A stretch of DNA of 29,614 nt from Candidatus Woesearchaeota archaeon (GCA_003564925.1 PXDW01000056.1:1-29614), one strand, 5' to 3'; counted from the first letter of the stretch, positions 14,608-22,879 are shown. Numbers and translations are program-made. The notes: generated by a model not told the origin, from the letters alone.

Positions 14608-15651
14608 TTATAACTTATTTGTAGTGAATCGAATAAGGGCTTTTATATTTTCAACAAACTTCTTGAAATCCTTCTTATTTATGCAGCAACCACAGGCATA
14701 GGTGTGCCCTCCACCGTAACCATCAACACTCTTTAAAGCTTCCTTTAATATCGGTGGCAATTTTATTCCTGAACTTCTAAGAGAACATTTAAACTCTCCA
14801 TTTTTCTCTCTTCCTACTAATATAACTTTTTTTGGATATTTAAATAAGAGCTCATTTCCCAAATCGGCTGTGAAGCTCATTTTATCTTGTTTGTATGTAA
14901 AAACAATTAATTTTGAGCTTGTTGCCTTTATGCTTGATAAAAGTTCTTCATATTGCTCGTTTATTTGTTTATATCTTTTATAGATAAATCTCCCTTGAGG
15001 AGATGTCTGTTTTAATATCTCATAAGGCTCTTTTATTCTTGTTAATATCTTAACACATTTCATAACCTCTTGGGTTTTTCCCTTTAAGATAAAAGAGAAT
15101 ATCTTAATAAGCTTTCCAAGCTCTGTTTTAAACATTGCCTCTTCAGGTCTCTTTATATCTTTTGGAAGAAGATCTGGGTAAAGTTTTGAAAACTGGCCTG
15201 AAAAATCAGGAAGATGCCAATCTCCAACTATACCAATCATAGCTATCCATAAGTCCTGTTCAACAATTTTATAGCACCAGTAAGAAGTGGGTTTATTGTC
15301 TTTATCATTATTTATTCTTGGATTATAGTATGTTACCTTTTTTCTTTTTACAGGCTCATGATGGTCTATCCATATTATTTTTATATTTATCTTGTCAAGA
15401 AAATCCTGGCTGACTAAAGGCTTGTCTAAAATAAAAACCTTGTCTGGGTTATACTCATCTACCTTATGTAAAAATTTTTCATCCAGCTCTGGAGAACTTT
15501 TAACAACTATGCCTTTGCCTTCTTTTATTAGCCTATAAAACAATAGAAAAGAGCATAGCCCATCCGGATCATCATCAAAAAAGAATAGCGGCCTGAAAGA
15601 ATTCTCAAGTTCATCTCTTATTTCCTGCAGCTGTTTTTCTGTTATTGCCAT
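14608..15651 (-). CDS. DHH-family phosphoesterase (RecJ-like)
   Basis: A 347-residue DHH/DHHA1 phosphoesterase. Metal-binding motifs: FFDDDPDG (24-31), the DHH signature WIDHHEP (94-100), and IGIVGDWHLPDF near 160. The C-terminal DHHA1 domain carries the substrate-binding GYGGGHTYACG motif near 320-330. Archaeal relatives act as exonucleases (RecJ/GAN-like, some bound to GINS) or cleave small oligonucleotides and cyclic-dinucleotide products; the sequence does not choose between them. All metal ligands look intact, so it should be active. It lies in the same direction and 45 bases downstream of the ThiI-like gene; the gap contains a perfect AT-only palindrome at 15680-15698. Confidence 0.88.
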   Translation of the reverse strand: MAITEKQLQEIRDELENSFRPLFFFDDDPDGLCSFLLFYRLIKEGKGIVVKSSPELDEKFLHKVDEYNPDKVFILDKPLVSQDFLDKINIKIIWIDHHEPVKRKKVTYYNPRINNDKDNKPTSYWCYKIVEQDLWIAMIGIVGDWHLPDFSGQFSKLYPDLLPKDIKRPEEAMFKTELGKLIKIFSFILKGKTQEVMKCVKILTRIKEPYEILKQTSPQGRFIYKRYKQINEQYEELLSSIKATSSKLIVFTYKQDKMSFTADLGNELLFKYPKKVILVGREKNGEFKCSLRSSGIKLPPILKEALKSVDGYGGGHTYACGCCINKKDFKKFVENIKALIRFTTNKL

Positions 15652-15696
15652 TTTAACCTAGATAAAAAAATAATTTGATAATTTTAATTATTAAAA

Positions 15697-16293
15697 TTAA
15701 GAGGTATTTAAAGTTATTGAATTTAACAATTTATCAATATCCAATTTAGCTTCTTGGTATTTAACCTTGTCAAGATTTGATCTTGTAAGCGGATTTTTTG
15801 GAAGGTATGGGCAAATTGACGTTTTTTCTATCGATATTTTAAAAGTTCCTATCTTTCTAGCTATAGACATGATTTCCTCTTTATTCATGCCTATTAATGG
15901 CTGCAATATTGGTATAGAGACAGCATCTTCAAGAATGTTTAGATTATCAAGAGTCTGAGAAGCCACCTGTCCAAGATTTTCTCCTGTAATGATAAAACTA
16001 GCTTGTTCTTTTTTTGCTATTTTTTCCGCTATTCTGAGCATGAACCTCTTGCAAAGCAAGCACTGAAACCTTCTATTGCATTTTTCTTTTATTTCTTCTT
16101 GTATATTGATAAGATTAACAAAATATATCTTTCCTTTTGGTTTTACTTTTTCAACCAGTTTATTAATTTTCTCTTTTGTATTATTCATTTGCATATTGGC
16201 AAATATTAAATCAACTTTATCTTTCATCAGATAAGCTGCGGTAATAGAATCAATTCCATCACTTAATAATACTACTGCCTTTTTCTTTCTCAT
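15697..16293 (-). CDS. Stand-alone ThiI-like PP-loop tRNA sulfurtransferase domain
   Basis: A 198-residue ATP-pyrophosphatase domain resembling the catalytic part of ThiI, the enzyme making 4-thiouridine at tRNA position 8. The PP-loop is LLSDGIDSITAAYL (9-22); ITGENLGQVASQT (102-114) is the ThiI-specific motif. Three cysteines are placed as in archaeal ThiI: C78-L-L-C81 and C161 (SICPY); such a triad has been implicated in Fe-S cluster binding in methanogen ThiI (established knowledge, from memory). The N-terminal ferredoxin-like and THUMP domains that bind tRNA are absent, and no fragment of them lies upstream. It may pair with a separate THUMP protein. An alternative is another tRNA-thiolating PP-loop enzyme. 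Confidence 0.8.
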   Translation of the reverse strand: MRKKKAVVLLSDGIDSITAAYLMKDKVDLIFANMQMNNTKEKINKLVEKVKPKGKIYFVNLINIQEEIKEKCNRRFQCLLCKRFMLRIAEKIAKKEQASFIITGENLGQVASQTLDNLNILEDAVSIPILQPLIGMNKEEIMSIARKIGTFKISIEKTSICPYLPKNPLTRSNLDKVKYQEAKLDIDKLLNSITLNTS

Positions 16294-16319
16294 TTTTTAG
16301 CTTAAAAGTATATATAACT

Positions 16320-16327
16320 ATTTAAAT
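16320..16327. promoter_or_regulatory. Possible bidirectional TATA element between thiI-like and nreA genes
   Basis: The palindrome ATTTAAAT is centred about 26 bases from the nreA ATG (16349) and about 30 bases from the thiI-like ATG (16293), so one symmetric TATA box could serve both. A second element, TATATATA (about 16309-16316), could instead serve the - strand gene. Confidence 0.45.
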
Positions 16328-16348
16328 GTATTTTTCTTTCTATCTAAT

Positions 16349-17575
16349 ATGAGGCCAATTTATGATTGTATAAGATGCAAAGGAAAAAACCCAAAATTAT
16401 TTTGTGGAAGAGACTTTTGCCCAATTTATAAGAAAATTGATTCACAGAAAAAGATAAATCTTAAATCAAAAAAGGATTATTTTGGCGAATCTCCAAACAT
16501 ATTTATCGGAAGGTATGGGTATCCAGACATAAGTGTGGGAATACTCTCAACAGAAAACTATAAAGAGAACGACAACCCTTTGTTATGGTCAAAAAGAGAA
16601 TTTCAGATTCCAGAAATAGTTGATTTAAGAACTTCATTGATAAATTCAAGCTTTAAAGCAAACATAAGAACATTCAAAGATAGATATTTAGAAATGAGCC
16701 AGGAAATATCAATGGCAAAAAAACCGGTTGATGTTGAAATTTCTCTAAAAGATAAGCCTTTTTTTAGATTGAGTTTTCAGCAAGATGCTGCTCCTCACGG
16801 ACCTAATGCTAGATTAGAAAAAGCAAAAATAACAGAAAATCCAAGAATACCTAAAGCTGTTGATAAAGTTGTTGATGATTATGACTTAAAAGCAAATTCA
16901 GCAATAACAGATTTATATGAGAAGGGATTTGATGAGCATTACCTTACAAAAATACTAAGTGTAGGAAATTTAGGTGTTAAGAAAGAAAGAAAACTAGTTC
17001 CCACAAGGTGGAGCATAACTGCTGTTGATGATAATATTGGAAAAGAGCTTATAAAAAAAATCAAGAATTATCAGGAATATGACTATGTTGCTCATTTCGG
17101 AGGTTACCTTGGAAATTATTATTTGATTATGTTCTTTCCAGAAAAATGGTCTTATGAATTATTTGAAACTTATCTGCCAAAAAGCTTGTGGAATCAGATT
17201 GATAACTTACAGACTGTTACTGATTATGAAGAATATAAAGGGAGAAAATATTATGCAAAAAACACAGCTGGAGGCTATTACGCTGCAAGATTAGCTATTT
17301 TAGAATATCTGAATAAAAAGAAAAGGCAGTCTTCTGTTTTAGCATTAAGGTTTGTTACAGACGAGTATTGGGCTCCTCTGGGGGTTTGGGTGGTAAGAGA
17401 AGCTGTAAGAAAAACAATTTCAAACAAAGGCATTGAATTCAGTTCAAAAGAGCTTATGCTTGATTATGCTAGAAAGCTTTTGAGAAAAAAGTTTGGTTTT
17501 GATGCTGATATGCTCCTTATAAAAAGCCTGCTTTTGAAAGAAATAAGAGAGCAAAAAAAGCTTATTGAATTTTGA
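16349..17575 (+). CDS. nreA: Archaeal DNA repair protein NreA
   Basis: A 408-residue member of the Nre family (DUF650/DUF651), archaeal proteins linked to repair of alkylation and crosslink damage in haloarchaea and shown to bind PCNA. The N-terminus has a four-Cys zinc motif (C7, C10, C19, C24). Conserved segments include FIGRYGYPDISVGI (about 50-63), AAPHGPNARLEKAKI (about 149-163), PTRWSITAVDDNIG and GGYYAARLAILEYL. The last seven residues, QKKLIEF, form a QxxLxxF PCNA-interacting motif at the extreme C-terminus, as expected for a sliding-clamp client. Length is typical. Transcription is probably leaderless from the divergent promoter shared with the ThiI-like gene. Full-length with all visible motifs intact. 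Confidence 0.95.
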   Translation: MRPIYDCIRCKGKNPKLFCGRDFCPIYKKIDSQKKINLKSKKDYFGESPNIFIGRYGYPDISVGILSTENYKENDNPLLWSKREFQIPEIVDLRTSLINSSFKANIRTFKDRYLEMSQEISMAKKPVDVEISLKDKPFFRLSFQQDAAPHGPNARLEKAKITENPRIPKAVDKVVDDYDLKANSAITDLYEKGFDEHYLTKILSVGNLGVKKERKLVPTRWSITAVDDNIGKELIKKIKNYQEYDYVAHFGGYLGNYYLIMFFPEKWSYELFETYLPKSLWNQIDNLQTVTDYEEYKGRKYYAKNTAGGYYAARLAILEYLNKKKRQSSVLALRFVTDEYWAPLGVWVVREAVRKTISNKGIEFSSKELMLDYARKLLRKKFGFDADMLLIKSLLLKEIREQKKLIEF

Positions 17576-17635
17576 CTATTAAATTTTAAATTTTTTTTAA
17601 ATAAATATTTAAGATACAATATAATTATAACAAGA

Positions 17636-18094
17636 ATGCAAAAGAGAAAGGATATAAAGGAAAAAGCTAAGGAGTATTTTTATAGTATTTTTTCTGAAGA
17701 GAAATCTGAGCACTCTATTGCTTTTGGATTTGCTCTTGGAACATTTTTTTGTATTTTGCCTACATTTGGATTTACTATATGGCTTCTTATCATTATATCA
17801 CTCATATTCAAAAATATTAACAAAGTTTCATTATTCAGCCCTCTCATCGTATGGAATCCGTTGCTTCTTTTTCCAATATATTATCTTTCATACAAGTTAG
17901 GAAACTTTATTTATAGCATATATCCCGTTATAAGCTATAATATTGTATTTTTATCTAATATTTATAACATATCAAGAAGGTTTTTAGTTGGAAATTTTAT
18001 TTTAGCTTTAGCCATATCAATATTTTCTTATTTTATCATAAGGATAATTATAAAAATGAAAAAACAATCGATATTGGAAAAACTTAAAAAGTAA
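17636..18094 (+). CDS. DUF2062 membrane protein
   Basis: A 152-residue integral membrane protein of the DUF2062 family. Diagnostic features are the paired segment IAFGFALGTFFCILPTFGF (about residues 28-46), the VWNPLLLFPIYYLSYKLG motif (about 78-95, with the conserved NP) and three to four hydrophobic helices, the last around 118-142, with basic ends. The family has no firm function; some members are fused to glycosyltransferases, which hints at envelope work. A TATA-like element near 17601-17613, about 30 bases before the ATG, suggests its own promoter. It lies 60 bases after nreA. Confidence 0.85.
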   Translation: MQKRKDIKEKAKEYFYSIFSEEKSEHSIAFGFALGTFFCILPTFGFTIWLLIIISLIFKNINKVSLFSPLIVWNPLLLFPIYYLSYKLGNFIYSIYPVISYNIVFLSNIYNISRRFLVGNFILALAISIFSYFIIRIIIKMKKQSILEKLKK

Positions 18095-18105
18095 GGACAA
18101 AACAA

Positions 18106-18117
18106 TTTTTATATTTA
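18106..18117 (+). promoter_or_regulatory. TATA element of the 2-phosphoglycerate-kinase-like gene
   Basis: TTTTTATATTTA is centred about 28 bases before the ATG at 18140, the leaderless spacing. Confidence 0.55.
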
Positions 18118-18139
18118 ATTATATTTTAAAATTAATAAA

Positions 18140-19033
18140 ATGACAAGACCAACATATGTGCATTCAAAGCAAGGGACTATTAGATTTTCAAGAGCTTTGT
18201 TGGCAAAATCTTTGATTCCTGCCGGATTAAGTTTTCATGATGCTCATTATATTGCTGAGAAAATCAGGAATGAATTAAAGGAAAAAAAAATTAGTGATAT
18301 AGAATCACGCGAAATTGTGGGGTTAGTAAAAAAAGAATTAAGAGAAATTAATCCTAAATTAGAGAAAAGGTATTCTATCTGGAGAGATTTAAAATATACA
18401 AGACCTCTAATCATTCTTATTGGAGGAGGAACAGGGGTGGGAACTTCTACTATAGCAACGGAACTTGGCAATTTATTAAATATAACAAAAGTAATTGGAA
18501 CCGATTCTATTAGAGAAATAATGAGAAGTACTATTCCAAAGAATATTGCTCCAGACATGCACACTTCAACATATAATGCCTGGGAATTGTATAATAACAT
18601 ACCTTCAAAAAAAACAAGCATTCTGCACGGGTACTATACTCAAGTTAGAAAAATAAGCTTCGGCATAAATTCTATGATTAAGAGGGCTATAAGGGAAAAT
18701 GAAAGTATAATTATTGAAGGGGTTCATATATTTCCCGGATTATTTGAAAAGCATGAGAATACATTTGAATACTTTCTGGACATAAAGGATAAAAATATTC
18801 ATAAATTAAGATTTTATAGAAGAGAGGGGGCTAATTCATTAAGGCCGGCTTCTAGATACTTAAAATACTTCAAAGAAATAAGAGCTATAAGGAGATTTAT
18901 AACTGACGAAGCAAAAAAAACAAAGATTCCCATAATAGAAGCGATTGAAATTCAAAAAACTCTAAATATTGTTATAAGGAAATTACAGGCAGATTTTGAA
19001 AAAAGAAAAAGTATGAATAGAAAAAATTTATAA
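18140..19033 (+). CDS. 2-phosphoglycerate kinase-like P-loop protein with ATP-cone
   Basis: A 297-residue protein resembling archaeal 2-phosphoglycerate kinase, which makes 2,3-bisphosphoglycerate, the precursor of the cyclic thermoprotectant in some methanogens. Residues 1-70 are an ATP-cone-like domain (GTIRFSRALLAKSLIPAG); the kinase domain starts near 88. Its P-loop reads GGTGVGTST (96-104): the usual Lys is Thr102. I recall this GVGTST form in homologues, so it may be a family trait rather than damage. Further motifs are the GTDSIREIMR segment (~120-129) and IIEGVHIFPG (~190-199). The following gene is a phosphoglycerate-mutase-family protein, which fits three-carbon phosphate metabolism. 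No cyclic-2,3-BPG synthetase is in the window, so the product is uncertain. Confidence 0.78.
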   Translation: MTRPTYVHSKQGTIRFSRALLAKSLIPAGLSFHDAHYIAEKIRNELKEKKISDIESREIVGLVKKELREINPKLEKRYSIWRDLKYTRPLIILIGGGTGVGTSTIATELGNLLNITKVIGTDSIREIMRSTIPKNIAPDMHTSTYNAWELYNNIPSKKTSILHGYYTQVRKISFGINSMIKRAIRENESIIIEGVHIFPGLFEKHENTFEYFLDIKDKNIHKLRFYRREGANSLRPASRYLKYFKEIRAIRRFITDEAKKTKIPIIEAIEIQKTLNIVIRKLQADFEKRKSMNRKNL

Positions 19034-19035
19034 AT
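19027..19035 (+). promoter_or_regulatory. TATA element of the phosphoglycerate-mutase-like gene
   Basis: TTTATAAAT overlaps the stop codon of the preceding gene and is centred 27 bases before the ATG at 19058. Confidence 0.6.
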
Positions 19036-19057
19036 CATTTACAAATAAGATTTTTTA

Positions 19058-19663
19058 ATGACAAAAATCCTTTTCGTAAGACACGGAGAAACCAAGTGGA
19101 ATATGGATGGGAGAATTCAGGGCCAAACAGATATAAAGCTTTCTAAAAAAGGAAAAGAACAGGCAAAAAAAATAGCGCTAAGGCTAAAAGATGAAAATAT
19201 CGGGGCCATCTACACTTCTAATCTAATCAGGGCAATAGATACAGCCAAGGAAATAAACAAGTTTCATAATCTTAGGATACAAAAAAGCCCTGAACTTAAT
19301 GAAATAAATTTTGGGATATTTGAGGGCATGACTTGGGATGAAGCAGAAGCAAAATATCCGGAAGTTGTTAAAGAAAGGGAAAAAAACCAATACAAATATA
19401 AATTTCCAGAAGGAGAAAGCTATGAAGAAATGTGGAAAAGAATTCATAAAAAGATTTTGGAAATAGAGAAAAAACATCCGAAGGAAAATGTCTTGATTGT
19501 TGGGCATGGTGGAGCAAAAAGACTGATTATGACTAATTTTTTATTTTCAGATTTTAATGAGATAAAGAAAAAAGGCATACAAAATACCTCTATAACAATT
19601 TTTGACATAGAAAAAGGAAAAGTTGAATTTCATACAATCAATGACCACTCGCATTTAGATTAG
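19058..19663 (+). CDS. Histidine phosphatase/phosphoglycerate mutase family protein
   Basis: A 201-residue member of the histidine phosphatase superfamily. The catalytic RHG is R8-H9-G10 in FVRHGETKWN; the SNLIRAIDTA segment near 54-63 carries the second conserved Arg; E83 lies in ELNEINFGIFEG; the second catalytic His is H150 in VGHGGAKR. All catalytic residues are present. The size fits cofactor-dependent phosphoglycerate mutase-like or broad phosphatases (GpmB/CobC/PhoE type). Beside a 2-phosphoglycerate-kinase-like gene, phosphoglycerate is a plausible substrate, but family members have many substrates. A TATA element inside the preceding gene's end suggests separate leaderless transcription. 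It overlaps the convergent DUF4190-like gene by 4 bases. Confidence 0.88.
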   Translation: MTKILFVRHGETKWNMDGRIQGQTDIKLSKKGKEQAKKIALRLKDENIGAIYTSNLIRAIDTAKEINKFHNLRIQKSPELNEINFGIFEGMTWDEAEAKYPEVVKEREKNQYKYKFPEGESYEEMWKRIHKKILEIEKKHPKENVLIVGHGGAKRLIMTNFLFSDFNEIKKKGIQNTSITIFDIEKGKVEFHTINDHSHLD

Positions 19664-20238
19664 CCATTTTCTGCAATAAATTTTGTACAACTGCCAATAT
19701 CATAGGAATAAAAATCTGTAAAAAAGTTAATGCAAATATCTCCAATATCTAAATCTTTACATAATATTTGTTTATTTGTTATTCCCTCAACTTCAGCTTT
19801 TTCTATACAATCCAAACAACAAATTAATGTTAAATTTTCCTCATATTCACTTGCTAATCCGTTGGATATCTCTGCTAGTATTTGTGCTGTTTCGGTAAAA
19901 TTATCCCTAACGCCAACAAATACAATTCCCAAAATTAAAATTAAAATAAATATTAAAGCAACAATGATTCCAATTATTAATCCTGCAATAGCCAATACTT
20001 TACCGCCAAGATTAGGATTTTTTTGTATTTTTTTTAAAGCAACTATAGCAAATATAATTCCCAAAATTGAAAAAATGCCAAAAATAAACGTAAAAATTCC
20101 CAAAATTGAAAAAATTAATGACAGAATAGCTAAAACAGATGTTTTTTTATTTGTATTATTAGAATTTGGTTGATTTTGTAATGGTTGATTAGATGGCTGA
20201 TTATTATAAGGCTGTTTCGGCGGTTGCTGATAATCCAT
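19660..20238 (-). CDS. DUF4190-like membrane protein with Gln/Asn/Pro-rich N-terminus
   Basis: A 192-residue protein. Residues 1-30 are a low-complexity Gln/Asn/Pro tail (QQPPKQPYNNQPSNQP), expected in the cytoplasm. Two hydrophobic segments (about 35-70 and 80-112) surround the short basic turn KKIQKNPNLGGKVLA, the DUF4190 arrangement. The C-terminal ~80 residues are outside-type, with a Cys pair (C141-C142) and further Cys (C145, C160, C169, C184) that could form disulfides. The function of the family is unknown. TATA at 20262-20270 lies 28 bases before the ATG, so the mRNA is probably leaderless. Confidence 0.78.
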   Translation of the reverse strand: MDYQQPPKQPYNNQPSNQPLQNQPNSNNTNKKTSVLAILSLIFSILGIFTFIFGIFSILGIIFAIVALKKIQKNPNLGGKVLAIAGLIIGIIVALIFILILILGIVFVGVRDNFTETAQILAEISNGLASEYEENLTLICCLDCIEKAEVEGITNKQILCKDLDIGDICINFFTDFYSYDIGSCTKFIAENG

Positions 20239-20261
20239 TATTTTATTTATGAGAGAATAAG

Positions 20262-20270
20262 TATATAAAA
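20262..20270 (-). promoter_or_regulatory. TATA element of the DUF4190-like gene
   Basis: TTTTATATA on the - strand, 28 bases from the ATG at 20238. Confidence 0.55.
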
Positions 20271-20278
20271 TTTTCCAA

Positions 20279-22807
20279 TTATCTCAGCTTATTCTTAAAC
20301 TCTTCCAACTCATTATAAAATCTTTTTACAGTTTTAAATATATGTTCTGGCTGCGTATTCAAGATCTTTGCAGTCTTCTCAATCAAGTTTCCTGTTGATT
20401 CCTCTTTTGTTTTTAGCTCAAACTCTTTTATATCAATCTGTTTTTTTTTCTTGACAGCTTTTCTTGCTTTCTTCCATTTATCAAAAAGCTCCTGAACTCT
20501 GGAAGGAACATGATTGAGTTCAACATTCAAGAATTTTGCAGTCTCTTCTAAGATACCTGCTTTCTCCCTTAAATCCTTTTCCGCAGCATAACCTGCTGTA
20601 AATTCTATTCTTAGGATTCCGTCCTGAATCTTGGTTGTTTTCAAAATCTTGATCTGAACTGCTTCTCCTGTTAATTTCAAATGTGTTCCTCCGCATGCCT
20701 CTGCATCAAAACCAGGGATTTCTATTACTCTTAAAACCAATCCGGGAACTGCCCCGCCCTGATACAGCCTAAAGCCGTATTTTGCTTCTGCTACATTTCT
20801 CTTTAATAGGTAAGAGTTTACAGGAAGGTTCATTCTTATAATTTCATTTGACAAGTTCTCTATTTCCTTAACTTCCTTCTCTGTCAGCTGATCAAAATGA
20901 GTTATATCCAGCCTGGCTTTTTCGAGAGTTTTAGAAGCGCCTGCCTGCCAGATATGGTTTCCCAATATCTTTCTGGCTGCCCCATTTATTATATGAGTTG
21001 AAGTATGATGCTGGGCAAGCTGTAGCCTTCTTTCATAATCTATTTTTCCTATTGCTGTGTCACCTTTTTTGAACTTTGGCTTTTCTTTTAGAACATGTAT
21101 TATAACAGTATCCTGCTTATAAACATCTATGACCTCTTGCCCGTTTATTTTTCCCTTATCATGGAGCTGTCCTCCAGATGTAGGATAAAATATTGTTTTG
21201 TCTAGAATAACTTTATTCCCTATTATTTTCAAAACATTTCCGATAAAATCCAACTTATCCCATTGATCATAATAAAGTATATCTGTCTCAGGTATATTGT
21301 CAACATTTATTTTTTCTATCTTATCTGCTGCTGTTTTTTGAACCTCGTGCTCGTGCATCTCTGCAACCTTTGCATAAAAATTATCAGGCACTATGATTTT
21401 TTTATTTAATTTTAGAGCCTCTTCTGCTATCATCTCCGGATCTATACCTTGGCTGTCATAAAGCTCCAAAAGCATTTTTTCATCTATATTTTTTTTTATT
21501 ATGTTTGAAACAATTTGCCTGCTCTTTTGTTTTGTCTGTGTGTATTTTTTCTTTTCTACATCAAGAATTTTGTAGACATCATTCAAATTCTCTTTAAGTT
21601 CCGGAAATATTGGCTTTAGATAAGATGCATGTTGCTCACAAATTTCATTCATCGATATTTTCCAGCCATATTTGTCAATAAAGCCCAAAGCTCTCCTTAA
21701 TATTACCCTTAGGTTATAGCCCCCTCCAACATTGCTAGGTAGAGCGCCGTCATTTAAAGCGAAAAGCAAAGAGCGTGAATGCTCTGCTATTGAATATAAT
21801 GCTGATAGAGGAATTACCTGCTCTTTTAAGTCAGAAACACTATATCCAGTCATTTTGGAGATATAAGTCCATGTCTTTTCTATATTTTCTGATTCATCTA
21901 TGTTTAAAAAAGATGAATAGGGTAGAAATTTTTTCATCAATTTATCATTAACTTTTATTCCTGTTTGTCTTTTTAATAATCTAATAACACTGGGAAAAGT
22001 TGTCTCATAGCTTGTTGAAGTACCTTTTGTAAACCACGCATTTCTTTCATGACCCATACCCATATCCAAAACCTTAAGCTTAAGTTCTTTGTTACCAGAA
22101 GGAGTCTGCTCAAACATTGTATAAACTTGATTTCCTAATTCCAATCCTCTAGAAAAAAACTCCATACATGGCCCAAAATTTCCTCCTCCGGCCCACGCAT
22201 CTTCATGGTATTTTATTTCCTTATTTGGAAGGCCTATCCCTTTTTTTAGCCAATTATGTATATCTAAAAAAACTTTATTTTGGTTCCATTTTTCTTTTTC
22301 TAAAAATGTGTGTTGTCCTATCATTACAAAACCTGTGTAATGTGCTCCTGTTATTCCAACATTATCAATATCATTAAACCTTAGGCAAAATTGTGGGACA
22401 ACCAGCATATCTGCAGGAGCCTTTACTTGTCCAGAAACAACATAAGGCTGAAAATCATATATAGATGCCTGAACAAATTCAGTATCATCTCTCCATCTAG
22501 CAACAACGGGGTAACGTGAGATAGGCTCATACCCCCATTTCTTAAACAGCTTAGAAAATTTATTCCATGTTTCAATGTAATCCATCTTGTTTTTTGCAGG
22601 ATTCTTTTCAAAGAAACTATAGCCTTGAGAACATTCAGGGTCTCCGCAATTATCATCATTTTCAGTAGTCCAAAAATGCTTTCCACATTTTTTGCATTTT
22701 TTTCTTTGGAAATTTTCTGACTTAAGAACATCAACAGCAAAGTACTTCTCCGGATTTTTGCTTGCCTCTAGCCTGAATTTTTTCTTTATCTCCTTGTCTG
22801 AAAGCAT
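20279..22807 (-). CDS. alaS: Alanyl-tRNA synthetase, archaeal type, lacking C-Ala globular domain
   Basis: An 842-residue archaeal alanyl-tRNA synthetase. An N-terminal four-Cys zinc module (CKKCGKHFWTT ... CGDPEC, about 35-60) precedes the class II catalytic core, with motif 2 near PVVARWRDDTEF and the GGGYNLRVILRRALGFI region. The tRNA-recognition helices follow. The editing domain has the HxxxH pair H601/H605 and C705-GGT-H709, all intact, so mischarged Ser/Gly-tRNA should be cleared. The protein ends in the helical segment TVKRFYNELEEFKNKLR; archaeal homologues of about 900 residues continue into a globular C-Ala domain, missing here. A TATA element 29 bases before the ATG implies a leaderless mRNA; two 12-bp direct repeats lie just upstream of it. 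Confidence 0.95.
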   Translation of the reverse strand: MLSDKEIKKKFRLEASKNPEKYFAVDVLKSENFQRKKCKKCGKHFWTTENDDNCGDPECSQGYSFFEKNPAKNKMDYIETWNKFSKLFKKWGYEPISRYPVVARWRDDTEFVQASIYDFQPYVVSGQVKAPADMLVVPQFCLRFNDIDNVGITGAHYTGFVMIGQHTFLEKEKWNQNKVFLDIHNWLKKGIGLPNKEIKYHEDAWAGGGNFGPCMEFFSRGLELGNQVYTMFEQTPSGNKELKLKVLDMGMGHERNAWFTKGTSTSYETTFPSVIRLLKRQTGIKVNDKLMKKFLPYSSFLNIDESENIEKTWTYISKMTGYSVSDLKEQVIPLSALYSIAEHSRSLLFALNDGALPSNVGGGYNLRVILRRALGFIDKYGWKISMNEICEQHASYLKPIFPELKENLNDVYKILDVEKKKYTQTKQKSRQIVSNIIKKNIDEKMLLELYDSQGIDPEMIAEEALKLNKKIIVPDNFYAKVAEMHEHEVQKTAADKIEKINVDNIPETDILYYDQWDKLDFIGNVLKIIGNKVILDKTIFYPTSGGQLHDKGKINGQEVIDVYKQDTVIIHVLKEKPKFKKGDTAIGKIDYERRLQLAQHHTSTHIINGAARKILGNHIWQAGASKTLEKARLDITHFDQLTEKEVKEIENLSNEIIRMNLPVNSYLLKRNVAEAKYGFRLYQGGAVPGLVLRVIEIPGFDAEACGGTHLKLTGEAVQIKILKTTKIQDGILRIEFTAGYAAEKDLREKAGILEETAKFLNVELNHVPSRVQELFDKWKKARKAVKKKKQIDIKEFELKTKEESTGNLIEKTAKILNTQPEHIFKTVKRFYNELEEFKNKLR

Positions 22808-22830
22808 AGATAATGAAATAACATAAAGTA

Positions 22831-22842
22831 TTTTTATATTTA
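22831..22842 (-). promoter_or_regulatory. TATA element of alaS
   Basis: TAAATATAAAAA on the - strand, centred about 29 bases before the ATG at 22807. Confidence 0.55.
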
Positions 22843-22849
22843 TCTATTC

Positions 22850-22879
22850 CCTTTGATAGTTCAGCGTCCTTTGATAGTT
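22850..22879 (-). repeat. Two 12-bp direct repeats upstream of the alaS TATA element
   Basis: The - strand sequence AACTATCAAAGG occurs at 22868-22879 and again at 22850-22861, 18 bp start to start, ending 7 bp before the TATA element. The identical copies and position directly upstream of the core promoter suggest a tandem binding site for an activator or repressor. This 22808-22904 gap holds nothing else I recognise. Confidence 0.6.

Noticed and set aside
15680..15698. Perfect palindrome AATTTTAA-TTA-TTAAAATT between the ThiI-like and DHH genes
   Set aside because: It contains only A and T in a very AT-rich genome and has no T-run or promoter geometry, so chance is a fair explanation.
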